From assembly GCF_017355525.1 (NCBI RefSeq), contig NZ_CP067395.1:5530501-5594500 (forward strand): a stretch of DNA of 64,000 nucleotides, given 5' to 3'. The stretch is from Lysobacter enzymogenes. GTDB lineage: Bacteria > Pseudomonadota > Gammaproteobacteria > Xanthomonadales > Xanthomonadaceae. This document shows positions 33,453 to 41,662 of the stretch, piece after piece (the stretch's first letter is position 1; each line of letters starts with the position of its first letter). The notes under the pieces were generated by a model. That model did not search any database, was not told the origin of the DNA, and saw only the letters and a list, made by a program, of their open reading frames with translations. Position numbers and translations under genes: made by a program.

Positions 33453-34826
33453 TCAACCGCTCGCCGGGTTCGCTTCGGTGAGTCTCGGCGCGGCGGCCTG
33501 TTCGGTCGCCGCGCGCCGCGCTTGAGCGCGCGCGAGACCGAAGCCGGTGCCGGCCCACGCCAGCGCGATCAGGGCGCCGAGCCCCGCCACGATCGCCGGC
33601 TGCTGCGCCAACGCATCGGCCAGCGCCTTGGCCCAGCCGCTGACCGCGTCGCCGCCGCGGTAGACCACCGAGTCGATGAAGTTCTTGGCCTTGTAGCGCT
33701 GCTGCGCCGGCACTTCGGTGAACAGCATCTCGCGGCCCGGCCGCACCAGCGCGTACTCGCCGGCGCGGCGCAGCACCATCACCACCGCGAGCACGGCGAA
33801 GGTCGGGGCGAAGGCGAGCCAACCGAAGCCAACAACGGTAACCAACGGCACCGCCACAAGAAGCACGCCAACCCCAAGTTTTTGCGCCAAGCGCCCGGTC
33901 AAAAACAACTGCGACGCGATCGCCAGGCTCTGCACCACGATATCGATGATCCCGAACACCCGGGTCTGATCGGCGCGATCCGGATACGTCGCCTCGACCA
34001 GCCGCGCCTGTTCGAAATACAGAAACGTGCTGACGCTGGCCAACAGCACCACGAACGCGGCGATGCCGAGCAGGTAAGGCGAGCGCAACACATCGGTGAG
34101 CCCGGCGAACGGGCTGCCGCCGAGCGGCCGCTCGCGCGCCTGCGCGTCGCGGTCGCCGGCCTGCGCCGGCGGCAGCGGGTGCGCATCGCGCCAACGCTGC
34201 AACCACTGCGCCGCCGCGGCCGAGGCCAGCAGCAGCGCCGCGGCCAGCAGCAACAGGCCGGCGTGGCCGATCGGCCGCACCAGCAGCACGCCGAGGGTCG
34301 GCCCGAGCAGGCCGCCGAGGCTGGCGCCGGAGGCCATCAACGCGAAGGTGCGGCGCGCCTGCGCGCCCGGCATCAGGTCGGCGAGCACGCTCCAGGCCAG
34401 CGAGATCGCGATCAGGTTGAACACCGACAGCCAGATGTAGAACGCGCGCGCGACCCACACATCGTCCGGCCGCATCAGCATCGCCGCGGCGAAGCCGGCC
34501 AGGATCGCGGCGAACGCGGCGAAGGTCCACGGCAGCACCCGGCGCCGGCGCGCGCGCGCGGCCAGCCAGCCGAACAGCGGCATCGTCGCCAGTGTGGCCA
34601 GGAAGGTGCCGGTGAACAGCCATTGCAGGTTGTCGACGCCGCCGGCGATGCCCATGGTTTCGCGCACCGGGCGCAGCATGAAATAGCCGGCGAACAACAA
34701 CGCGAACATCAGCGCGCCGGCCAGCGCCGGCGCGGTTTCGCCGGCGGCGATGGCGAAGCTGCGCGCGGCCCAGCGGTTCAGCGCGCCGGGCGCGGGCGCG
34801 GCGGCGGGCGGTTGCGGAGCGGCCAT
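33453..34826 (-). CDS. MFS transporter related to NTP/NDP exchangers
   Basis: A 457-residue membrane protein with 12 predicted helices. Landmarks such as GYFMLRPVRETMGIAGGVDNLQWLF and QQRYKAKNFIDSVVYRGGDAVSGWAKAL are found in bacterial relatives of the plastid/rickettsial ATP/ADP carrier family, although many free-living members have unknown substrates. The upstream aldo-keto reductase gene ends ten bases before its start, so the two form an operon. Confidence 0.82.
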   Translation of the reverse strand: MAAPQPPAAAPAPGALNRWAARSFAIAAGETAPALAGALMFALLFAGYFMLRPVRETMGIAGGVDNLQWLFTGTFLATLATMPLFGWLAARARRRRVLPWTFAAFAAILAGFAAAMLMRPDDVWVARAFYIWLSVFNLIAISLAWSVLADLMPGAQARRTFALMASGASLGGLLGPTLGVLLVRPIGHAGLLLLAAALLLASAAAAQWLQRWRDAHPLPPAQAGDRDAQARERPLGGSPFAGLTDVLRSPYLLGIAAFVVLLASVSTFLYFEQARLVEATYPDRADQTRVFGIIDIVVQSLAIASQLFLTGRLAQKLGVGVLLVAVPLVTVVGFGWLAFAPTFAVLAVVMVLRRAGEYALVRPGREMLFTEVPAQQRYKAKNFIDSVVYRGGDAVSGWAKALADALAQQPAIVAGLGALIALAWAGTGFGLARAQARRAATEQAAAPRLTEANPASG

Positions 34827-34836
34827 GGCGCGCGCC

Positions 34837-35808
34837 TCAACCGATCGCCGCGATCAGGGCGTCGCGCTGCTTCGCGTCGAGCATCGCGCCGGTGCCGGCG
34901 CGCAGGTTGTCGGTCTGGTTCTTCGGCTTGGACGTGGCCGGAATCACCACCGTCGCCGCCGGATCGCTGAGCGCGAATTTGAGCAACAGCTGCGCCCACG
35001 AATCGGCGCCGACCTCCGCCGCCCACGCCGGCAGCGGCTTGCCCTTGACCTGGGCGAACAAGCGCCCGTCCTCGAACGCGCGGTTGATCATCACCGCGAT
35101 GCCGAGATCGCGCGCGAGCGGAAAGATCGTGCGTTCGGCGCCGCGCGACACCGGCGAATAGTTGATCTGGACGAAATCGGGCTTGAGCGCGCGCATCTCC
35201 TGGGCGAGCTGTTCCTGCGCGTGTTCGCGGTAGTGGGTGAGCCCGACCAGCCGCACCTTGCCCTGCTGCTTGAGCTCGCGCGCCAGCGCCAGCTGGGTGC
35301 GGGTGTCCTGCAGGTTGTGCACCTGCAACAGGTCGATGCGGTCGGTGCGCAGGCGGCGCAGCGACTCCTGGAACTGCGCCAGGCCTTGCTCGCGTCCGGT
35401 CACGCCGGAAAGTTTGGTCGCGATGAACAGTTTGTCGCGGGCCTTGGCGTCGGCGACCAGGTCGCCCAGCGCATCCTCGGCGCTGGAATACGTCGGCGCG
35501 GTATCGACCACCGTCGCGCCGGCGGCGACGAAGCGTTGCAGCGCCTCGCGCAGCGGCGCGCGCGCGGCGGCGTCGCTGCCGACTTCGAAACTGCCCGAGG
35601 TGCCCATGCCGATTACCGGGATGCGTTCGCCGGTGGCCGGGATCTCGCGTTTGAGCAAGGTGCCGGAGAACGGTTTTTCGGCCTCGACGGGCGCTGCGCC
35701 GGCCTGCGCCGGCGCGGGGTTTTCTTGACTGCACGCGGCCAGCGGCGCCAGTGCGAGAGCGGCGGAGGAGAGCACAGCGGTGTGGAGGAAATCGCGACGG
35801 TTGGCCAT
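34837..35808 (-). CDS. Exported aldo/keto reductase lipoprotein
   Basis: A 323-residue aldo-keto reductase with an unusual export signal: MANRRDFLHTAVLSSAALALAPLAAC carries both a twin-arginine motif and a lipobox ending at Cys26, so it is a probable Tat-exported lipoprotein. The barrel shows GMGTSGSFEVG, the catalytic-type VVDTAPTYSSAE (Asp and Tyr), TKLSG (Lys) and QVHN (His). It would reduce carbonyls using NAD(P)H, though a cofactor source outside the cytoplasm is unclear. It is cotranscribed with the downstream MFS gene. Confidence 0.88.
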   Translation of the reverse strand: MANRRDFLHTAVLSSAALALAPLAACSQENPAPAQAGAAPVEAEKPFSGTLLKREIPATGERIPVIGMGTSGSFEVGSDAAARAPLREALQRFVAAGATVVDTAPTYSSAEDALGDLVADAKARDKLFIATKLSGVTGREQGLAQFQESLRRLRTDRIDLLQVHNLQDTRTQLALARELKQQGKVRLVGLTHYREHAQEQLAQEMRALKPDFVQINYSPVSRGAERTIFPLARDLGIAVMINRAFEDGRLFAQVKGKPLPAWAAEVGADSWAQLLLKFALSDPAATVVIPATSKPKNQTDNLRAGTGAMLDAKQRDALIAAIG

Positions 35809-36170
35809 GACGAATCCTGTGCGGTGGTGAAGGGCGCGGACATCGCGACGCGTAGGCTTGCGTCGCGGGATGGTTCGAGCCTAGCCGCGCCGGCGCGGCC
35901 GGGGCCGCGGCTGACAGAAATGTCATCGCGCGGTACCGCTGAACGACAGGAACGGCGGCCGCGCGCGCGTTAGCGGCGGCGCGCGCTGTGCCGATGGTCA
36001 TGGATCGGCGTTGCGGCGTTGTGCGCTACAGCATCGGATCGCGCGGAGATCCGCGCAGGTCTCGACGGCCCCGCTTGCGGGAGGCGCTTCGACTCCGACG
36101 CGGTTCGGTCGGAGCGCAGCGCGGCTTCGGATCGAAACGCAGCGGGCCCGCAGGCCCTGCCGCAACCGCC
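35809..36170. other. Intergenic region, nothing recognised
   Basis: 362 bases upstream of the aldo-keto reductase start and downstream of the DUF72 stop. No gene, repeat family member or clear terminator was recognised. The part next to 35809 should hold the reductase promoter. Confidence 0.5.
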
Positions 36171-37106
36171 TTACTCGCCGCGCAGCTTGCCGATCAGCCG
36201 CATCGCCGCCGCCGGGTTGTTCTGCTTGGCGGCGCTGATGAAGTACACGAACACTTCGCGCGCCGCGCCGTCCGCCAGCGGCGCGGCCACGTGCGGCAGG
36301 TCCGGATTGTCGCCGCCGCGCGCCCACGTGCGCGCGCGTTGCGCCCAGGCGTCGAGTTCGTCGTCGGGATAACCGCTGGCGACCTCGGCGCGCGAGCGCA
36401 TCAGCCGGGCGTAGACGAAATCGCCGGTGACGTCGGCCAGCGACGGATACTCGTCGGAATCGGTGAACACCGTGGCGATGCGGCGCTCGCGCGCCAGTTG
36501 CAGGTACGCCGGGCCCAGGAAACTCGGATGCCGCACTTCCAGCACGTGCTTGAGCGCGCGGCCGTCGAGCGTGCGCGGCAGCGCGTCGAGGAACGGCGCC
36601 AGGTCGTCCGGGTCGAAGCGCCGGCTCGGCGCCAGCTGCCACAGGATCGGCCCGAGCCGCTCGCCGAATTCGGCCAGGCCGCCGTCGATGAAAGCCTTGG
36701 CCTGCGCCGCCGCCTTGGCCAGCGCGCCGGCCTGGGTGACCCGGCCCGGCGCCTTCAGCGAGAACACGAAGCCTTCGGGCGTTTCCGCCGCCCACTTGGC
36801 GTAGGTGGCCGGCTTCTGCGCGCTGTAGAAGGTGCCGTTGATCTCGATGCTGCTGAGCTGGCGGCTGGCGTACTCCAGCTCGCGCCGCTGCACCAGCTTG
36901 GGCGGGTAGAAGCGGTCGCGCCACGGCGCGAAGGTCCAGCCGCCGATGCCGCAGCGGATGCCGTCGACCGCGGCGACGCCGGTCGCGCCGGCGAGCGGAT
37001 CGTCGGCGGCGGACTTCGCCGGCTTGGCCGGCGCTTTCTTGGCCTTGGCCGCGGGCGCGCCGAACAGGTCGCCGGCCTCGGAATCTTGATCTTTGCGCGT
37101 GCTCAT
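36171..37106 (-). CDS. DUF72 (YecE-like) protein
   Basis: A 311-residue DUF72 protein with a TIM-barrel-like pattern: IRCGIGGWTFAPWRDRFYPP, LEYASRQLSSIEINGTFYSAQKPATYAKWAAETP, LGPILWQLAPSRRFD and, near the end, VFVYFISAAKQNNPAAAMRL. The first ~45 residues are a Lys/Ala-rich lead. The family is universal in bacteria but without an assigned reaction. The ATG at 37106 overlaps the VOC gene stop by four bases (ATGA), so they are coupled. Confidence 0.9.
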   Translation of the reverse strand: MSTRKDQDSEAGDLFGAPAAKAKKAPAKPAKSAADDPLAGATGVAAVDGIRCGIGGWTFAPWRDRFYPPKLVQRRELEYASRQLSSIEINGTFYSAQKPATYAKWAAETPEGFVFSLKAPGRVTQAGALAKAAAQAKAFIDGGLAEFGERLGPILWQLAPSRRFDPDDLAPFLDALPRTLDGRALKHVLEVRHPSFLGPAYLQLARERRIATVFTDSDEYPSLADVTGDFVYARLMRSRAEVASGYPDDELDAWAQRARTWARGGDNPDLPHVAAPLADGAAREVFVYFISAAKQNNPAAAMRLIGKLRGE

Positions 37107-37528
37107 ACGTTCCAGGGGTTGTAAGTGCCGAACCACCACAGCCGGCCTTCCAGGTCGCGACAGGTGTAGGCGCGGCCGCCGTAGTCCTGATCGGCGACCT
37201 CGACCACGATCTGCGCGCCGGCGGCACGGGCGTGGGCGTAGTGCTCGTCGGCATCGCCGACGAGTACGCAACAGGCCTGAGTTTCGCGCCCGCCGATCTC
37301 ATCGGGTTGGACGATGCGCCGGGACCACTCGCTTTCGTTGTTCGGATCGACCGAGCCGAGCATGATCATCCCGGCGCCGTAGGTCAGCTGGGCGTGATGG
37401 ACCACATCGCCGTCGGCGTAGACCGCGTGTTTGGCGAAGCCGAACGCGCGGCACAGCCAGTCGATCGCGGCGTGGGCGTCGCGGTAGCGCAGGCAGGGAA
37501 TGATGGTGCTGCCGGCCGAAGCGTTCAT
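37103..37528 (-). CDS. VOC/glyoxalase superfamily protein
   Basis: A 141-residue vicinal-oxygen-chelate protein (glyoxalase/bleomycin resistance fold): STIIPCLRYRDAHAAIDWLCRAFGF, GAGMIMLGSVDP and DQDYGGRAYTCRDLEGRLWWFGTYNPW, the PhnB-like subgroup. It might bind or isomerise small metabolites or a metal; activity cannot be predicted. It is the first gene of a pair with the DUF72 gene. Confidence 0.9.
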   Translation of the reverse strand: MNASAGSTIIPCLRYRDAHAAIDWLCRAFGFAKHAVYADGDVVHHAQLTYGAGMIMLGSVDPNNESEWSRRIVQPDEIGGRETQACCVLVGDADEHYAHARAAGAQIVVEVADQDYGGRAYTCRDLEGRLWWFGTYNPWNV

Positions 37529-37656
37529 CGGAACTCCTGTGCGGGCGCGGGGCCCAGGGCATGGCGCTGGACATGACAAAACGCAGGCGACGAGGATAAC
37601 GCGCCGCGACTATCCTGGCATCTTCACGGTGCCGCGGCGCGGCGGGAGGGAGACAC

Positions 37657-38007
37657 ATGGCCAGTTACTCCGGCGGCTGCCATTGCGGCAGGATCGCCTA
37701 CGACGTGCAGGGCGAGCTCAGCGAAGCCTACGAGTGCAATTGTTCGATGTGCAGCCGCCGCGGCGGCCTGCTGTGGTTCGTGCCGGTGGCGGCGTTCGAA
37801 CTGAAGACCGCGCGCGACGATGTCGCGACCTATCAGTTCAACAAGCACGTCATCGAACACCACTTCTGCACGCATTGCGGCATCGCGCCGTTCAGCGAAG
37901 GCAAGATGCCCGATGGGACGCCGATGGTCGCGGTGAATGCACGCTGCTTGCAGGACGTGGATCTGGGCGAGGTGAAGATCGTCAAGATCGACGGGCGGTC
38001 GTTCTGA
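37657..38007 (+). CDS. GFA-family (CENP-V type) zinc protein
   Basis: A 116-residue protein with the glutathione-dependent formaldehyde-activating enzyme fold. Zinc ligands are GGCHCGRI, ECNCSMCSRRG and FCTHCGIAPFS. Named members add glutathione to formaldehyde, but most small ones are uncharacterised. GGGAGGG lies eight bases before the ATG. It is divergent from the VOC gene. Confidence 0.92.
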   Translation: MASYSGGCHCGRIAYDVQGELSEAYECNCSMCSRRGGLLWFVPVAAFELKTARDDVATYQFNKHVIEHHFCTHCGIAPFSEGKMPDGTPMVAVNARCLQDVDLGEVKIVKIDGRSF

Positions 38008-38188
38008 GCGTTCGCGCTGGGCGTTTCGGTCGGGTCTATCCGATGCGCGCGGCGCTGCGCGCGTCGAGGTCCTTATGCGCGGCGTTCGCATCGGATGAGG
38101 CGCGCGTGGCGATGCGTTGCGGCATCGCCGAAACTCGCTGCGCGCGCACTCGCAGATCGAAGGATCTTCTTCCAGGCCGAAGCCGCGT

Positions 38189-38446
38189 TCAGTCCGAAGC
38201 CGCTTGAGTCGCGCCCAATCGCGCGCGTCCGAGTTCGGTAATCACCGCCACGCTGCTCTCCCCGCGCTCCTCGACCCGCACCCAGCCCGGCCCGGCGACG
38301 TCGCCGATGGCGTCTTCGCCGATCCAGGCCAGCTCGCGCAGCAACACGCTCATGCGCACGTTCAGGCGCTTGCACACGCGCGGCAGCGACAGGCCGTCGG
38401 GGTGCTGGTCCAGCAGCGCCAGCAGCGGCTCAGTCAATCCGGACAA
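38189..38446 (-). CDS. Small winged-helix-like protein at the end of the formate operon
   Basis: An 85-residue protein: LTEPLLALLDQHPDGLSLPRVCKRLNVRMSVLLRELAWIGED then a strand-rich second half (GWVRVEERGESSVAVITELGRARL). The layout suggests a winged helix. Its start lies inside the end of the molybdopterin oxidoreductase gene (17-base overlap), so it is translated from the same message. The function is unknown. It may bind DNA or act as a chaperone for the oxidoreductase; both are guesses from position. Confidence 0.65.
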   Translation of the reverse strand: MSGLTEPLLALLDQHPDGLSLPRVCKRLNVRMSVLLRELAWIGEDAIGDVAGPGWVRVEERGESSVAVITELGRARLGATQAASD

Positions 38447-40784
38447 GGCCGATGTCCTTGGCCGCGCCCAGTTCGCGGCCCCGCGCCGGCGCGTGCGGAT
38501 GCACGACGACGGGGATCGATTTCGAGGTCGGCGTGCGCGCTTCGTCGGCGAAGCTCGACAGGGGCACCAGCGAATTGGTCTCGGGGTAGTACGCCGCCAG
38601 GCAGCCGCGCGGGATGTTGTATTCGACCAGCAGGAAGCGCTTGGCGCTGCGCTTGACGCCGTCGTCGCACAGGCTCTCCAGGTCGACCCAGTCGCCGGCT
38701 TTCATGCCGAGCTCGGCGATGTCTTCGGCGTTGATGAACAGCACCCGGCGTTCGCCGAACACGCCGCGGTAGCGGTCGTTCATGCCGTAGATGGTGGTGT
38801 TGTACTGGTCGTGCGAGCGGGTCGTGGCGAGGGTGAACACCGGCTGCTCGCGGCTGGCGCGGGCGCGGTGCACGGGCAGGTCGGTCGGTACCGCGTGGGC
38901 CTTGAACTGGGCCTTGCCCTGCGGGTTGATCCAGCGCCGCTCGGCCGCCGCGTTGGGCAGGTGGAAGCCGCCGGGCACGCGCACGCGCGCGTTGAAGTCG
39001 TGGAAGTCGTCGAACACGGCGGCGATCGCGTCGCGGATGCGGTCGTAGTCGCCGATCATCTCCAGCCAGTCGATCCGGCTGCGTTCGCCGAGGGTGGCGT
39101 GGGCCAGGCGCGCGACGATCGCCGGTTCCGACAGCAGCTCCGGCGAGGCCGGCGCGTTGATGCCGGCCGACAGGTGGACCATGCTCATCGAATCCTCGAC
39201 CGTGACGCCTTGCGGCCCGGCCGCCTGGATGTCGATCTCGGTGCGGCCCAGGCACGGCAGGATGTAGGCGTCGCGGCCGTGGACCAGATGGCTGCGGTTG
39301 AGCTTGGTGGCGACGTGCACGGTGAGGTCGCAGCGGCGCAGCGCGCGGTGGGTGGCCTCGGTGTCGGGCGTGGCGGTGGCGAAGTTGCCGCCGAGGCCGA
39401 AGAAGGTCTTGCAGCGGCCGTCGAGCATGGCTTCGATCGCGCCGACGGTGTCGTGGCCGTGGCGGCGCGGCGGTTCGAAACCGAACACGTCGCGCAGGCG
39501 GTCGAGGAAGGCCGGCGCGGGCTTCTCGTAGATGCCCATGGTGCGGTCGCCCTGCACGTTGCTGTGGCCGCGCACCGGGCAGGCGCCGGCGCCGGGGCGG
39601 CCGATGTTGCCGCGCAGCAGCAACAGATTGACGATCATGTGGATCGTCGCGACCGAATGCTTGTGCTGGGTGATGCCCATGCCCCAGCAGCAGATCACGC
39701 TGTCGGCGCCGACGTAGACCGCGGCCGCGCGCTCGATCTCGGCCCGGCTCAGGCCCGATTCGGCGACGATGGTGTCCCAGGATTCGGCCGCCACGTCGGC
39801 GGCGAACGCGTCGAAGCCCTGGGTGTGTTCGGCGATGAAGGCGGTGTCGATGACTCGTGCCGCGCCGTCGCGCAAGGCTTGCGCGTCGAGTTCCAGCACG
39901 CGCTTGATGATGCCCTTGACCGCGGCGAGGTCGCCGCCGATGCGCAGCTGGAAATAATCCGAGGAGATCCGGGTCGAGCCGTTGTGCAGCATCTCCAGCT
40001 TGTCCTGCGGATCGGCGAAGCGTTCCAGCCCGCGCTCTCGCAGCGGATTGAACGAAACGATGGCGGTGCCGCGCTTGGCCGCCTGGCGCAGTTCGCCGAG
40101 CATGCGCGGATGGTTGGTGCCGGGGTTCTGGCCGAAGATGAAGATCGCCTTGGCGACTTCGAAATCCTGCAGCAGCACCGTGCCCTTGCCGACGCCGATC
40201 TGCGCCTTCATCGCCGTACCGGAAGGTTCGTGGCACATGTTCGAGCAGTCGGGGAAGTTGTTGGTGCCGAACTCGCGCACGAACAACTGGTACAGGAACG
40301 CGGCTTCGTTGCTGCAGCGGCCGGAGGTGTAGAACAGCGCTTCGTCGGGCGAAGCCAGCGCGCGCAGGTGCTCGCCGATGCGGGCGAAGGCTTCGTTCCA
40401 GGTGATCGGCAGGTATTTGTCGCTGGCCGCGTCCCAGCGCATCGGGTGGGTCAGGCGGCCCTGGTTTTCCAGCCAGTAATCGCTGTAGCGCGCCAGCTCC
40501 GCGACGGTGTGCTCGGCGAACAGTTCCGGCGTGGCGCGGTGCTTGGTCGCTTCGGCGGCGACGGCCTTGGCGCCGTTTTCGCAGAACTCGAAGGTCGAGG
40601 TGTGGTCGCGGTCGGGCCAGGCGCAACCGGGGCAGTCGAAGCCGTCGGGCTGGTTGGCCGAAAGCAGGGTGCGCGCGCCGCTGACCGGCACGTCCTGTTC
40701 GAGCAGATGCTTGGCGACGCTGCGCAGCGCGGCCCAGCCGCCGGCGGGGCCTTCGTAGGGGCGGATCGGGTTCTTATCGCTCAT
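38430..40784 (-). CDS. FdhF/YdeP-family molybdopterin oxidoreductase
   Basis: A 784-residue member of the DMSO-reductase superfamily, of the FdhF/YdeP branch. It has GFDCPGCAWPD and FEFCENGAKA near the N-terminus, FYTSGRCSNEAAFLYQL, the cofactor region NNFPDCSNMCHEPSGTAM, GQNPGTNHPRM, and the C-terminal TTRSHDQYNTTIYGMNDRYRG dinucleotide-binding part. The ATG at 40784 overlaps the fdhD stop by 11 bases. It probably oxidises formate or a related substrate in the cytoplasm, but YdeP-type enzymes lack proven activity. Confidence 0.9.
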   Translation of the reverse strand: MSDKNPIRPYEGPAGGWAALRSVAKHLLEQDVPVSGARTLLSANQPDGFDCPGCAWPDRDHTSTFEFCENGAKAVAAEATKHRATPELFAEHTVAELARYSDYWLENQGRLTHPMRWDAASDKYLPITWNEAFARIGEHLRALASPDEALFYTSGRCSNEAAFLYQLFVREFGTNNFPDCSNMCHEPSGTAMKAQIGVGKGTVLLQDFEVAKAIFIFGQNPGTNHPRMLGELRQAAKRGTAIVSFNPLRERGLERFADPQDKLEMLHNGSTRISSDYFQLRIGGDLAAVKGIIKRVLELDAQALRDGAARVIDTAFIAEHTQGFDAFAADVAAESWDTIVAESGLSRAEIERAAAVYVGADSVICCWGMGITQHKHSVATIHMIVNLLLLRGNIGRPGAGACPVRGHSNVQGDRTMGIYEKPAPAFLDRLRDVFGFEPPRRHGHDTVGAIEAMLDGRCKTFFGLGGNFATATPDTEATHRALRRCDLTVHVATKLNRSHLVHGRDAYILPCLGRTEIDIQAAGPQGVTVEDSMSMVHLSAGINAPASPELLSEPAIVARLAHATLGERSRIDWLEMIGDYDRIRDAIAAVFDDFHDFNARVRVPGGFHLPNAAAERRWINPQGKAQFKAHAVPTDLPVHRARASREQPVFTLATTRSHDQYNTTIYGMNDRYRGVFGERRVLFINAEDIAELGMKAGDWVDLESLCDDGVKRSAKRFLLVEYNIPRGCLAAYYPETNSLVPLSSFADEARTPTSKSIPVVVHPHAPARGRELGAAKDIGLVRID

Positions 40785-41655
40785 GGCCGGGGTCCGTGGC
40801 GTGCGGCGCGGCGGCGGCGTCTTCGCTGAGCCGCTGCGCATGGGTGTAGACGGCGTGCCCGTCGTCGCGGGCGAAGCCGATCAGGGTCAGGCCGGCGCTG
40901 TCGGCCAGGGCGATCGCCAGCGCGGTCGGCGCCGAGATCGCGGCGAGCACGGCGATGCCGGCCTGCGCGGCCTTCATCGCCATCTCGTAGCTGGCGCGGC
41001 TGGTGACCACGCAGAAGCCTTGTTGCGGATCGACGCCGGCCTGGGCCATCGCGCCGATCAGTTTGTCGAGCGCGTTGTGGCGGCCGACGTCTTCGCGCAC
41101 CAGCTGCACGCGGCCGTCGCGCTCGGCCCAGGCGGCGGCGTGGGTGGCGCCGGTCAGCGCGTTGAGCGGCTGGCTGCGGCGCAGTTCGACCAAGGCGTGG
41201 CGCAAGGCCGCGGCGTCGATGCGCGGGCCTGCGCCGACCCGCGGCGGCGGCCGCAGCACCGCTTCGATGCTTTCGGTGCCGCACACCCCGCAGCCGCTGC
41301 GGCCTTGCAGGTTGCGCCGGCGCGCGGCGAGCGCGCTGGCGCGTTCGGGCGGCACCGCAAGCGCGACGCTGATGCCTTCCAGCGATTCGGCGATCTCCTC
41401 GACCGCCAGTTCGTCCGGCGCGGCGACGATGCCTTCGCTGAGCGAGAAGCCGAGCGCGAAATCGGCGATGTCCTGCGGCGTGGCCATCATCACCGCGAAC
41501 GGATCGCCGTTGTACGCCAGCGCCACCGGCACTTCGGCGGCGACCTCGTCCATCGCCTCGCGCAGCGCGCCGTCGCGCACCCGGCGCACGCGCCGGCGCA
41601 CGGCGCCTTCGCCGCGCGCGGCTTGCGGATCGGGCCATGACGGTTTCGCGCTCAT
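40774..41655 (-). CDS. fdhD: Formate dehydrogenase accessory sulfurtransferase FdhD
   Basis: A 293-residue FdhD. This protein passes sulfur from IscS to the molybdenum cofactor of formate dehydrogenases. The essential cysteine pair is Cys122 and Cys125 (GCGVCG). Other family marks are ADFALGFSLSEGI, REDVGRHNALDKLIGA and SRASYEMAMKAAQAG. It sits between the OFA transporter (seven-base gap) and the oxidoreductase (11-base overlap), which supports the oxidoreductase being a true Mo-bis-MGD enzyme. Confidence 0.95.
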   Translation of the reverse strand: MSAKPSWPDPQAARGEGAVRRRVRRVRDGALREAMDEVAAEVPVALAYNGDPFAVMMATPQDIADFALGFSLSEGIVAAPDELAVEEIAESLEGISVALAVPPERASALAARRRNLQGRSGCGVCGTESIEAVLRPPPRVGAGPRIDAAALRHALVELRRSQPLNALTGATHAAAWAERDGRVQLVREDVGRHNALDKLIGAMAQAGVDPQQGFCVVTSRASYEMAMKAAQAGIAVLAAISAPTALAIALADSAGLTLIGFARDDGHAVYTHAQRLSEDAAAAPHATDPGHER

Positions 41656-41662
41656 CGGTCGC

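Noticed and set aside
35988..36170. Extra coding sequence upstream of the DUF72 gene end
   Set aside because: The frame is only the antisense extension of the DUF72 gene with no start signal or recognisable domain.
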